From: Terriglobia bacterium
Lineage (GTDB): Bacteria; Acidobacteriota; Terriglobia; Terriglobales; Acidobacteriaceae
DNA length: 64,000 bases
Direction: 5' to 3'
Assembly (NCBI GenBank): GCA_020073465.1
Contig: JAIQFC010000018.1
Span: forward strand, 62,001 to 126,000
The notes below the pieces were generated by a model. That model was not told where the DNA came from. It did no database searches and saw only the letters and a list, made by a program, of their open reading frames with translations. The first letter of the stretch is position 1. Each line of letters starts with the position of its first letter. Below are positions 27,550-36,876 of the stretch, piece after piece. The translations under genes were made by a program, and so were the position numbers.

Positions 27550-28452
27550 TTAGTGCCGCGCGAGTTCGAACACTCTGCGCACGGAATCTAGGAAGGCGGC
27601 AACGGCGGCAGATTTTTCGTCCTTACGCCAGCCGACATATACCTCTATTTTGGCGTCAGGTTCGTTCAGCCGTACCGACGATACCTCCACGCCTGAAACG
27701 GAGCGAGTTACGATAGCGCCAACGCCGATGTAGATTCCCTTACCGGACGCAACCATAATCGTCCCGCCTTCTTCGTGGGCCTCTGCGTGTGTGACCGTGA
27801 GATGGGGAGTGAAGCCGCGCTTGCGGTAGAGATCCAAAATCCTTTCATACAGTCCACTCGAGATATTGCGGTTAAAGATGATCAATGGCTCGTCGGCGAT
27901 ATCCTTCAGGCGCAACGCGCGGCGCTTGGCCATCGGGTGGGTCTTCGGCAGGACCACCACAAACCTTTCCTCGAAAAGCATCTCGAAATTCAAGTTCACT
28001 GGATCGACGGGTGGGCGCAAGAACCCAACGTCAATCTCCCGTTTTCGCAGCGCGTCGTTCTGGATGGTCGAGAAAATGTCTCTGCACTCGATGTCGATTT
28101 CCGGAAATCGCTGGCAATGATCGGCCACGACACGCCCCACCACCCCGCCCAGCCCGGACGCAATCCCAATCTTGATGGTCCCGCTTTCGCCTTTCTGCGC
28201 CCTCCGAGCTACCTCCGCGGTGTGCGCCGCCTGCAGGATCAGTTTTCTCGCTTCCTCCAGAAAGACACGGCCGGCGTTGGTCAGTTCCACTTGCCGCTTG
28301 GTACGCACGAGGAGCTGTACGCCGATGTCCTCTTCCAGTTGCCGGATCTGCCGGCTCAGGGGTGGCTGTGCAATGTGGAGTTGCTTGGCGGCTCGGCTGA
28401 AGTTGAGTTGCTCGGCGACGGCAATGAAATACCGGAGATGACGAAGTTCCAC
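27550..28452 (-). CDS. LysR-family transcriptional regulator (BenM/CatM-like)
   Basis: A 300-residue LysR regulator with GTG start. The winged HTH is at residues 1-60 (MELRHLRYFIAVAEQLNFSRAAKQLHIAQPPLSRQIRQLEEDIG), followed by the linker helix and a two-lobed effector domain. The MELRHLRYF start and QPPLSRQI are typical of the BenM/CatM/CbnR branch that responds to aromatic-ring catabolites. Just upstream of its start is a promoter (TTCAAC, 17 bases, TACAAT) whose spacer contains ATAC-N7-GTAT, the spacing known for BenM/CatM sites. Self-repression, together with control of the aromatic genes, is therefore likely. Confidence 0.92.
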   Translation of the reverse strand: MELRHLRYFIAVAEQLNFSRAAKQLHIAQPPLSRQIRQLEEDIGVQLLVRTKRQVELTNAGRVFLEEARKLILQAAHTAEVARRAQKGESGTIKIGIASGLGGVVGRVVADHCQRFPEIDIECRDIFSTIQNDALRKREIDVGFLRPPVDPVNLNFEMLFEERFVVVLPKTHPMAKRRALRLKDIADEPLIIFNRNISSGLYERILDLYRKRGFTPHLTVTHAEAHEEGGTIMVASGKGIYIGVGAIVTRSVSGVEVSSVRLNEPDAKIEVYVGWRKDEKSAAVAAFLDSVRRVFELARH

Positions 28453-28459
28453 GACTTGA

Positions 28460-28488
28460 ATTGTAATACCCGATGAGTATCAGTTGAA
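28460..28488 (-). promoter_or_regulatory. LysR-gene promoter with embedded ATAC-N7-GTAT operator
   Basis: On the minus strand, -35 TTCAAC (28488-28483), a 17-base spacer and -10 TACAAT (28465-28460) lie just before the GTG at 28452. The spacer contains the exact dyad ATAC-N7-GTAT at 28466-28480. A regulator bound there would block RNA polymerase, so negative autoregulation is expected. The same dyad recurs at 30409-30423. Confidence 0.72.
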
Positions 28489-28531
28489 CGGTTCTGGTCC
28501 AGCCGATTACGCGCCAGGAGAAAAGTGTACT

Positions 28532-30124
28532 TCACTCATCCATGTCATCTATGGGGACCCGGTCCTCCTGTGAGGTCTGTGCACGCAACTTGAAGCGCTG
28601 AAGTTTGCCGGTTGCTGTTTTCGGGAGTTCCGCCACGAATTCAATCCAGCGCGGGCATTTGTAGCCAACCAGCCTTCGTGCCACCCAGTCTCGGAGATCG
28701 GCGGCGAGTCTGTCGGCAGGACGAAAATCTGGATTCAGCACGACATAGGCCGCTGGTTTTAACAACCGGTTCCCATCCCCGCGGGCGACAACGGCCGCTT
28801 CCCGTACCGCGGGATGCGCAATGAGTGCGCTTTCAACCTCGGTTGGACTCAGCCAGCGCCCGTTGACCTTGAACAGATCATCGGAGCGGCCGGCGTACCA
28901 GAAGTAGCCGTCCGCGTCCTGGTAGTACTTATCGCCAGTGTGAAACCAATGCCCCTCGATCGTGTCCTTGCTTTTTTCGTGCTGGTTCCAGTAGGCCGCG
29001 CAGACAGAATCTCCTTTGACCAGTAAGTTGCCAATCTCACCCTGGGCCATTGGCCTCCCATCGTCGTCGACGATCTTGGCTTCATAGCCGGGGATAACCT
29101 TGCCGCTTGATCCTGGCCTCACGGCACCCGGGCTATTCGACAGGACCATCTGCAAGGTTTCTGTCGAGCCCAGGCCATCCAGAATCTCCACGCCGAATCG
29201 CTGCTGGAAACGCTCAAACAGGGGCGCAGGGAGGGGTTCGCCGGCGGAGATGGCATGGCGCACACTGGAGAGATCAAACTCGGAACCATCCGCTCGGCGA
29301 TGAGCCAGCAGCGCGGCATAGTTCGTGGGAACGGAGAAAAACAGGGTGGGGCGGTAGCGTTCGATGTTGGCGTAGATGTCTTCTGGGGTTGGGCGGTCCG
29401 GCGAGAGAATGCTGGTTGCGCCGAATGCCAAGGGGAAATAGCCGGCATTCCCCAGCCCATATGCGAAGAACAGACGCGCAACGCTGTAGCACCGATCCCG
29501 TTCATCCATCCGCAGAATGCCTTTCGCATACAACTCGGAGCACACCACCATGTCGTGATGGAGATGGACGCACCCCTTCGGGAAGCCAGTGCTGCCCGAG
29601 GAGTACAGCCAGAAGGCAGCATCATCTTTGCTGGTCGGTGCGGCGACCAACTCGGGAGACGAGTTGGCCAGAAGCTGACTGAAACTTAGAGAGCCCGCGT
29701 CCGGTTGTCCGATCACCACGAGCTTCCGCAAATACTCGAGACGCGTCCGCGGAATCGCCTGCAACTGCGGCAACAATGCTGCACTCACGAAGGCCACGCC
29801 CGCCCGAGTGTCGTTCAAAAGGTATTCATAGTCTCGAGCATGCAGCAGTGTATTGGTGGGAACCGCCACCGCACCGATCTTGATCGTGCCAAAGAAGCAG
29901 TACAGAAACTCCGGGGTGTCTTCCAGCAACAACAGGACACGCTCCTCCGGGCGCACATCCAGCTCGCGGAGCGCATTTCCCACCTCGTTCGTTCTTTGGA
30001 GCAGCTGTTGATAACTAACCTGCTGATCGCCACACTCAATGGCGATTCGTTGTCCCCTGCCTTCAAGGACATTGCGGTCCACGAAATACGTGGCGACATT
30101 GAATGTTTCCGGCAGGGTGATCAA
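28532..30124 (-). CDS. Benzoate-CoA-ligase family enzyme (aromatic acid activation)
   Basis: A 530-residue member of the ANL superfamily. The start MITLPETFNVATYFVDRNVLEGRGQRIAIEC is characteristic of benzoate/4-hydroxybenzoate-CoA ligases. FWLYSSGSTGFPKGCVHLHHD is the P-loop A3 motif, and VARLFFAYGLGNAGYFPLAFG, LDGLGSTETLQ (A5), FHTGDKYYQDADGYFWYAGRSDDLFKVNGRW (A7-A8) and PKTATGKLQRFKLR with the A10 lysine are all present. It forms the acyl-CoA of an aromatic acid with ATP. The LysR gene follows 79 bases downstream on the same strand. The region upstream holds a copy of the LysR-type operator, so induction by an aromatic compound is plausible. No ring-cleavage or reductase genes are in the window. 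Confidence 0.87.
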   Translation of the reverse strand: MITLPETFNVATYFVDRNVLEGRGQRIAIECGDQQVSYQQLLQRTNEVGNALRELDVRPEERVLLLLEDTPEFLYCFFGTIKIGAVAVPTNTLLHARDYEYLLNDTRAGVAFVSAALLPQLQAIPRTRLEYLRKLVVIGQPDAGSLSFSQLLANSSPELVAAPTSKDDAAFWLYSSGSTGFPKGCVHLHHDMVVCSELYAKGILRMDERDRCYSVARLFFAYGLGNAGYFPLAFGATSILSPDRPTPEDIYANIERYRPTLFFSVPTNYAALLAHRRADGSEFDLSSVRHAISAGEPLPAPLFERFQQRFGVEILDGLGSTETLQMVLSNSPGAVRPGSSGKVIPGYEAKIVDDDGRPMAQGEIGNLLVKGDSVCAAYWNQHEKSKDTIEGHWFHTGDKYYQDADGYFWYAGRSDDLFKVNGRWLSPTEVESALIAHPAVREAAVVARGDGNRLLKPAAYVVLNPDFRPADRLAADLRDWVARRLVGYKCPRWIEFVAELPKTATGKLQRFKLRAQTSQEDRVPIDDMDE

Positions 30125-30690
30125 CGTAATCTCTCTTGGCTTCTGCGGCCTCGATTTGAGGCTTGGCGCGTCCTGGGACCAGCTGAGCCGTCAGGGAGCG
30201 GGAGTATAGCACGGGGAGATCCTCTCCCTTTCAAGCGCACCAGTTTCGTCGCGTCCGGCCAGGGTGCCGAACGAAGTCGCGCTATGCGTGTGCTTCGCTA
30301 GCGTGCCGGCACGTCGCGCAGCGACAACAGCCTCTTTCTTCTTCGAATTGCAGGCATGCAGGTCAAGAGGGAGGGGGCAGGATGAGTTCGTTGCCTCGCT
30401 CGAAGTTGATACCTAATAAGTATCAGTGTCCGACCAAAGATGTATTGGACAGTATTTTGGTTCCGCTCCATGCTCTCGCGGCAATGGTGGGGTGAAGTCT
30501 GTACTGATGGGTTCTGCCAAACGCTTGCAACTCACAACATCGCTGATTGTTTCGCTCCCGGTGTCGCGCTTGTCTCATGAGGGCCAGCACGGGGCATTGA
30601 AGTTATGCAAGCGGAGTAGGACGCAGCGAGCTTCTTGATTTTGTGTCAGATGCGTGTCCGAAGTAAGTACGGCCGTCGCGAAGGAGCCCT
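30125..30690. other. Divergent regulatory region between CoA ligase and TonB receptor
   Basis: These 566 bases hold no credible gene and separate the minus-strand ligase from the plus-strand receptor, so promoters for both should be here. A perfect 12-base palindrome CGTGCCGGCACG is at 30302-30313, followed by GTCGC-GCA-GCGAC at 30313-30325. The LysR-type operator copy lies at 30409-30423, roughly midway. The receptor's ribosome site GAAGGAG is near 30678. Confidence 0.55.
30409..30423. promoter_or_regulatory. Second ATAC-N7-GTAT LysR-type operator
   Basis: ATAC at 30409-30412 and GTAT at 30420-30423 are separated by exactly seven bases. The flanks also match the site in front of the LysR gene: over 21 aligned bases 17 are identical, including GTATCAGT on the right side. 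It lies about 285 bases before the ligase start and 268 before the receptor start, so either or both could be controlled from it. Confidence 0.65.
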
Positions 30691-33600
30691 ATGAGATCAC
30701 TTCGGTATTTCACTGGTTTGGTTCTGGCGGTTATAGCCTGTCTCGGCCCGCATGCCTCGGCGCAAGTCGGGACCAGTTTCGCCCAACTCAACGGAACGGT
30801 CACCGCTACAAACGGGGGTACGATTGCCAAGGCTGCCGTGACCTTGCGAGCCGTAGAAACCAACCAGGCGTACTCCGCGGTTTCGAACGATACGGGATTC
30901 TACGTGGTGCCCAATCTCCCTCCCGGACGATATGAACTGTCAGTCGAGTCTCCCGGTTTCGCGAAGTCCGTGCAGACAGGAATCGTCTTAAGCGTGGGAC
31001 AGACCGCTACGGTCAACGTCACCTTGAGGATCGCAACGGTGAAGGAGACCGTAGAAGTCAATACCCAGGTGCCACCCATCGAGCCCACGCGCACCGAAGT
31101 CAGCCAGGTGGTGGAGACGCAGCAGATCCAGTCGCTCCCCATCAGTGGGCGGCTGTTCACCGACTTTGCTTTGTTGAGTCCCGGGGTGACTACGGGCCGC
31201 ATCAGTTTGCAGTCCACGTTTACCGATCCAAGCGTCACACGCATTTCGTTTGGAGGTCAGCGGGACTTAAGCAACTCGGTGACCGTAGACGGCGCCGACA
31301 ACATTAACACGGCAACTGGCTCCCAGCGCGCGACGCCCTCGCAGGAGGCCGTGAGCGAGTTTCGTGTTGTGAATAACAGCTTCGGCGCCGAATACGGACG
31401 CGCCCTCGGCGGCATCGTAAACATCGTCACCAAGTCCGGAACCAACGGCTACCACGGTTCGGTCTACGAGTACTTCCAGAACAACAAGCTCGACGCCAAG
31501 TCCCTTCTCACACTGCCCGGCTTCGACACTCTCCGCCAGAACCAGTTCGGAGCAACGCTGGGCGGGCCGATTCAGAAGGACAGAACATTCTTTTTCATGA
31601 ACTACGAAGGGCAGCGACGCGCCCAATCGCCAACGTATCCGGGCGCGCTGGTTGCCAACCTGGACAGTTCCGCGATTCCTGGGTTTCCCAATCCCTGTGT
31701 CGTGAACGGCGTTCCCATTGCCAGTTGCGGTATCAACCAGATGAAAGAGAGCCTCGGCATTGCTCCCGAAAACCTGGATGTTCTGAAGACCGCCGACTAC
31801 GACGAAGGCCTCATCAAGATCGACCGCGAGTTGAATGCCAGAAACCGGCTCAGCGTGCGTTATTCGATCGAGGATTCGACAGCTTTGAACATGCTGGTCG
31901 GCGATACCCTCGATGGAGGCGGGATCGGCGCGCCCAGCAGCGGCCATGACGGATTTCTGCGTGATCAATCGCTGGTCGGCACCTGGACGTCCACCATAAA
32001 GCCCGCGGTTGTGAACTCCGTGCTGTTTCAATGGGCCCGGCGCAACTATGGGTTCCCCGGCGTTACCGGGCAGCCTAACCTTGACGTGCCGAACACCTTG
32101 TTGTTCGGTCACAATTTCGGCGCCTTTGATCGTTACAACGAAAGCCGTGTGCAGTTCTCTGACACGCTCGCATGGGTGAAAGGGAAACATTATCCCCGGT
32201 TCGGCTTCGACACGAACTACATTCGAAACTTTGTGATTTGGCCGGGGTTTACGCCCGCGCGCATCATCTTCCCGAGTCTCCCTGAAATGATGGCGTCCTC
32301 TCTGAGTAACATTGAGGCCGGGACTCCGTGTCCGCCGCCTCTTCCGTCGGTTCTTCCCGCGCCGTGCATTGCCGCTTTTTTCTGGGGTGCTCCCATTCCT
32401 GCGGGCCCGATTGATCCCAATCAGCCCTCGCCTCCCATTTCAACCACCTGGCAAAACGCCTATAACCCGGACCTGGCGCAGAATTTCTACGTTCATCTGA
32501 ACCACAGCTACTACGGCATGTTCGCGCAAGACCAGTGGCACCTCACTCCGAAGCTCACGCTGAACTACGGTTTGAGATACGACTTCGAGACCGGGCTGGG
32601 TTTCTTTGTCGATCCGGATCGACGCTCGTTCCAGCCGAGAGTTGGAATTGCCTATTCCCCCGACTCGAAGACCGTTATCCGCGCCGGATACGGAATCTTC
32701 TTCGACAAGTACAGCCTGACGTTCTTTTTTGTGCCCGCCCCTCAACGGCAACCGGCGATCACCGGATTGCCGACGGCCAACAACCAGCAGACCGGGTCCT
32801 ATATCCTGAGCAGCGCGTTTCTCGGTGCTTGCCCTCCGTCGTTCCTTCAGGGGCCCGGTCAGCAGTGTCCTTCGGGGACGGTTCCAGTCGACCTGATCGA
32901 TACGGCGTTCGTGAACTTCATCACGCAGGGGACATTTCCCAACAACGAGCCTTACTATCAGGGCGGAACCTCGGTGGACCGGCACTTGCGCGAGCCGTAC
33001 TCCGAGCAATCGAGCCTCGAGATCAATCGCGAGATCGTGAAGGGTCTCACGATCGGCGCCGGATACCTGTTCGTGGCCGGACACAAACTGGTGCGGCCCA
33101 TTGACTTGAACGTTGCGCCGCACGTGGGAACATTCCCCGGCACCAACAAGGACACGTACAACTTCGCCATCCCTGACCCCAATATTCCAGCGCCTCCGGG
33201 CGGGTCCAACGGAACGAATGGGATCTTCTACTACACGGATTCGACCGGAAACTCGGTTTACCACGGCGTGACGTTTCAGGTGACGGAGAAGGCCGGTGAG
33301 TATTTGCGGTTCAACGCAAACTACACCTTCTCGAAAACGCTGGACGACGGGACCTTCGTGACTTTCGTGAGCACTCCGCAGTCCAATGACCAACGAAATC
33401 TCGAGCGCGCTTACTCCAACCAGGATGCCCGCCACCGCTTTGTAGCTAACTTCGTGGCCACCGGCCCGCAAAAGACAATTCTCAGAAATTTCGAGCTGAG
33501 CAGCATTGTGACGCTCCAGTCTCCCAGGCCGTTCACCATTTTCGTGGGTTTTGACGCGAACAGCGACGGGAACCCGGTTACAGACCGGGTCGGACTATCG

Positions 33601-33894
33601 CGGCGCAATACCTACCGCGGCGATAACCTGCGGACTGTGGACATGCGACTTTCGCGAACTCTCCATTTTGGGGAACACCGCCAACTGCAACTGATGGCCG
33701 AGTCGTTCAACCTGTTCAATCGGGCGAATGTGGACGAAGTGTTCAGCGTCTATGGTGCTCCCGACTTTGTTGGATCTGTGCCTCAGCACTATAAGGGCGG
33801 CATCACGAACGTGAATCCCGGTTTCCCGTTCGGTACTCCCAGAACAACCTTCAACCCGCGGCAGATTCAGTTCGCGGCCAAGTTCACCTTCTAG
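30691..33894 (+). CDS. TonB-dependent receptor, Oar-like with carboxypeptidase-regulatory domain
   Basis: A 1067-residue outer-membrane protein. A signal peptide (about residues 1-24, ending ASA-Q) is followed by a carboxypeptidase-regulatory-like beta-sandwich (about 30-110: LNGTVTATNGGTIAKAAVTL, TGFYVVPNLPPGRYELSVESPGF), a plug (about 120-250: LPISGRLFTDFALLSPGV, SEFRVVNNSFGAEYGRALGGIVNIVTKSGTN) and a long beta-barrel. The last residue is Phe (FAAKFTF), as usual for barrel assembly. GAAGGAG stands before the ATG. This receptor class is abundant in Acidobacteria and imports large or scarce nutrients. Divergence from an aromatic-acid CoA ligase across a LysR-type operator suggests uptake of an aromatic or lignin-derived compound; the substrate is inference. 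Confidence 0.9.
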   Translation: MRSLRYFTGLVLAVIACLGPHASAQVGTSFAQLNGTVTATNGGTIAKAAVTLRAVETNQAYSAVSNDTGFYVVPNLPPGRYELSVESPGFAKSVQTGIVLSVGQTATVNVTLRIATVKETVEVNTQVPPIEPTRTEVSQVVETQQIQSLPISGRLFTDFALLSPGVTTGRISLQSTFTDPSVTRISFGGQRDLSNSVTVDGADNINTATGSQRATPSQEAVSEFRVVNNSFGAEYGRALGGIVNIVTKSGTNGYHGSVYEYFQNNKLDAKSLLTLPGFDTLRQNQFGATLGGPIQKDRTFFFMNYEGQRRAQSPTYPGALVANLDSSAIPGFPNPCVVNGVPIASCGINQMKESLGIAPENLDVLKTADYDEGLIKIDRELNARNRLSVRYSIEDSTALNMLVGDTLDGGGIGAPSSGHDGFLRDQSLVGTWTSTIKPAVVNSVLFQWARRNYGFPGVTGQPNLDVPNTLLFGHNFGAFDRYNESRVQFSDTLAWVKGKHYPRFGFDTNYIRNFVIWPGFTPARIIFPSLPEMMASSLSNIEAGTPCPPPLPSVLPAPCIAAFFWGAPIPAGPIDPNQPSPPISTTWQNAYNPDLAQNFYVHLNHSYYGMFAQDQWHLTPKLTLNYGLRYDFETGLGFFVDPDRRSFQPRVGIAYSPDSKTVIRAGYGIFFDKYSLTFFFVPAPQRQPAITGLPTANNQQTGSYILSSAFLGACPPSFLQGPGQQCPSGTVPVDLIDTAFVNFITQGTFPNNEPYYQGGTSVDRHLREPYSEQSSLEINREIVKGLTIGAGYLFVAGHKLVRPIDLNVAPHVGTFPGTNKDTYNFAIPDPNIPAPPGGSNGTNGIFYYTDSTGNSVYHGVTFQVTEKAGEYLRFNANYTFSKTLDDGTFVTFVSTPQSNDQRNLERAYSNQDARHRFVANFVATGPQKTILRNFELSSIVTLQSPRPFTIFVGFDANSDGNPVTDRVGLSRRNTYRGDNLRTVDMRLSRTLHFGEHRQLQLMAESFNLFNRANVDEVFSVYGAPDFVGSVPQHYKGGITNVNPGFPFGTPRTTFNPRQIQFAAKFTF

Positions 33895-34012
33895 CGGGTC
33901 TGCGAAAGGGCGGAAGACAGGGCGTATTTTTCCGGGAACTCCGCTGCCCTGACTCTCGTATGTTTAGACTAGGGCTTCAGGCTAGGGTCCCACTCTGCCC
34001 CGGAGGTGTTCC

Positions 34013-34645
34013 ATGTCCGGAAGGTTGATTACTCGATTTGCCTTGTACAAAACACTGCTCATTTGTTTGTTGTTGGTGCCATTCGCCGTCGCCTCCGACC
34101 ATTGGAACTATGAAGAATCGCACAGCGACGTCCGTGATTTCGTCTCCGGCGGTACGCTGCACGTCCGATTGAGTGTGGGCGATGTGCGCATCCATCGGGG
34201 TGACTCGGCCAAGATTCAGTTGCACTACACGGTTAAGTCCCGCCGCGAGAGCCACGTGAAAGACGCTCGGGTGGACTTTGAAGTCCGCGGCAGCGACGCC
34301 ACCATCGAGTTTCACGCGTCCAGCGGCGGCAATACCCAATTCGACGTGGAACTGGAAGTTCCGCAGAACACGAACCTCGACGTGCATGAAAAGGTTGGCG
34401 ATCTTACTGTGGAGGATATCGACGGCGATAAGGATCTGACGCTCAGTGTGGGCGATATCCGGGTTGACGCTAACCACGCTGGCTATCGCATGGTTCACGC
34501 CAGCACCAGCATTGGCGATGTGAACGGCGATGGTTACGGCGAAACCAGTGGCTGGCTAGGCAAGACGCTGAGGTATCACGGCGACGGCAAGTACGAACTG
34601 CGCGCCCACGTGTCGGTGGGAGATATCACGCTGGAAGGGAAGTGA
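34013..34645 (+). CDS. Secreted DUF4097-like beta-repeat protein
   Basis: A 210-residue exported protein with an N-terminal signal peptide (about residues 8-27, LYKTLLICLLLVPFAVAS). The rest is beta-rich with a recurring block LHVRLSVGDVRIHRG, LDVHEKVGDLTVEDIDG, LTLSVGDIRVDAN, HASTSIGDVNGDG, AHVSVGDITLEG. This is the beta-solenoid-like spacing of DUF4097/DUF2807 'putative adhesin' proteins. CGGAGGTG lies before the ATG. The function of the family is unknown; many members sit beside anti-sigma or membrane-stress genes. Here it stands alone, between the receptor and convergent thiC. Confidence 0.7.
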   Translation: MSGRLITRFALYKTLLICLLLVPFAVASDHWNYEESHSDVRDFVSGGTLHVRLSVGDVRIHRGDSAKIQLHYTVKSRRESHVKDARVDFEVRGSDATIEFHASSGGNTQFDVELEVPQNTNLDVHEKVGDLTVEDIDGDKDLTLSVGDIRVDANHAGYRMVHASTSIGDVNGDGYGETSGWLGKTLRYHGDGKYELRAHVSVGDITLEGK

Positions 34646-34656
34646 GCTGAAATGTG

Positions 34657-34677
34657 GCGCGGGCGCCTCGCCCGCGC
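34657..34677. repeat. GC-rich palindromic repeat, copy 1 (REP-like)
   Basis: A perfect 9-base stem, GCGCGGGCG / CGCCCGCGC, with loop CCT lies right after the DUF4097-like gene. A second copy in opposite orientation lies at 34829-34853, before thiC's 3' end. Stability and position between convergent genes suggest a role in termination or mRNA end protection, as for REP elements. Confidence 0.65.
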
Positions 34678-34828
34678 AAGGCCGACGCCGCCCGGAGGAT
34701 CGGAGGTGCTCGTCGTCGAGGTCGTCGCACTCTCTCTGGTCTGTGCCAGACCGCTCTCGAAACGGGGGATTGACCCACAGGTAGGAGTAGAGCCTGCAGG
34801 AGGGCAGCTTTCAGTTCGGCAGAACTTT

Positions 34829-34853
34829 CGCGGGCGGGGCGCCCGCGCTACAC
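34829..34853. repeat. GC-rich palindromic repeat, copy 2, inverted
   Basis: CGCGGGCG-GGG-CGCCCGCG (34829-34847) plus the flank ctacaca forms an inverted copy of the repeat at 34657. Read on the minus strand it shares TGTRGCGCGGGCGCCYCGCC with copy 1. The two copies bracket about 150 bases of GC-rich sequence without a gene. The pair resembles a BIME-like arrangement. Confidence 0.6.
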
Positions 34854-34856
34854 AAC

Positions 34857-36392
<1,536 letters not shown>

Positions 36393-36421
36393 TTACAGAA
36401 GGCAGCCTGGTCAACTCAGAT

Positions 36422-36774
36422 TCAGATTTCCTGGCCAAACTGCAGGATGTAACCATTGTTGTCACGAATCGCGAACTCGCGCATCCCGTACTCGAAGTTC
36501 TCGATTGGATAAACGACGGTGGTCTTGTCCTTGAGCTGTGCCCAGAGTGCATCCACGTCCTCGAGCTTGAAGTAGAAGGATCCGGTGAACTGAATCTTGT
36601 CGAAAGCTTCGTGCGCGTTCGGGAGCGACAACATCAACTCAATTTCATTTTTGCGCAGCACTGCCCAGCCCTCCGCGCGATTCATACAATCGAAGCGAGC
36701 ACCTGCTGGTAGAACTTGATGCTCTGGTCGAGGTCGTTTGTCCAAAGCGTGGGCGCAAGACTTTTGAGCCTCAT
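36422..36774 (-). pseudogene. VOC-family (glyoxalase/bleomycin-resistance-like) gene with a frameshift
   Basis: From the ATG at 36774 the first frame reads MRLKSLAPTLWTNDL and then DQSIKFYQQVL, a textbook VOC N-terminal strand and helix, and stops at 36682. The rest of the domain continues in another frame: GARFDCMNRAEGWAVLRKNEIELML, GSFYFKLEDVDALW, MREFAIRDNNGYILQFGQEI, ending at 36422. The switch falls within FYQQVL/GARFDC around 36685-36700. Together the parts make a full-length protein of about 117 residues. It is either a recent pseudogene or a sequencing error. The frame that starts at TTG 36745 has a nonsense N-terminus and should not be annotated. Confidence 0.75.
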
Positions 36775-36876
36775 TGGTTATCCCTCTCCCCGATATAACA
36801 TAACAACGTTTTCCTCCTTGATCCGTCGAATCCTTGCAGCTTAAAATCCCGGCTTCTTCTCGAGGAGAATCCTTCC

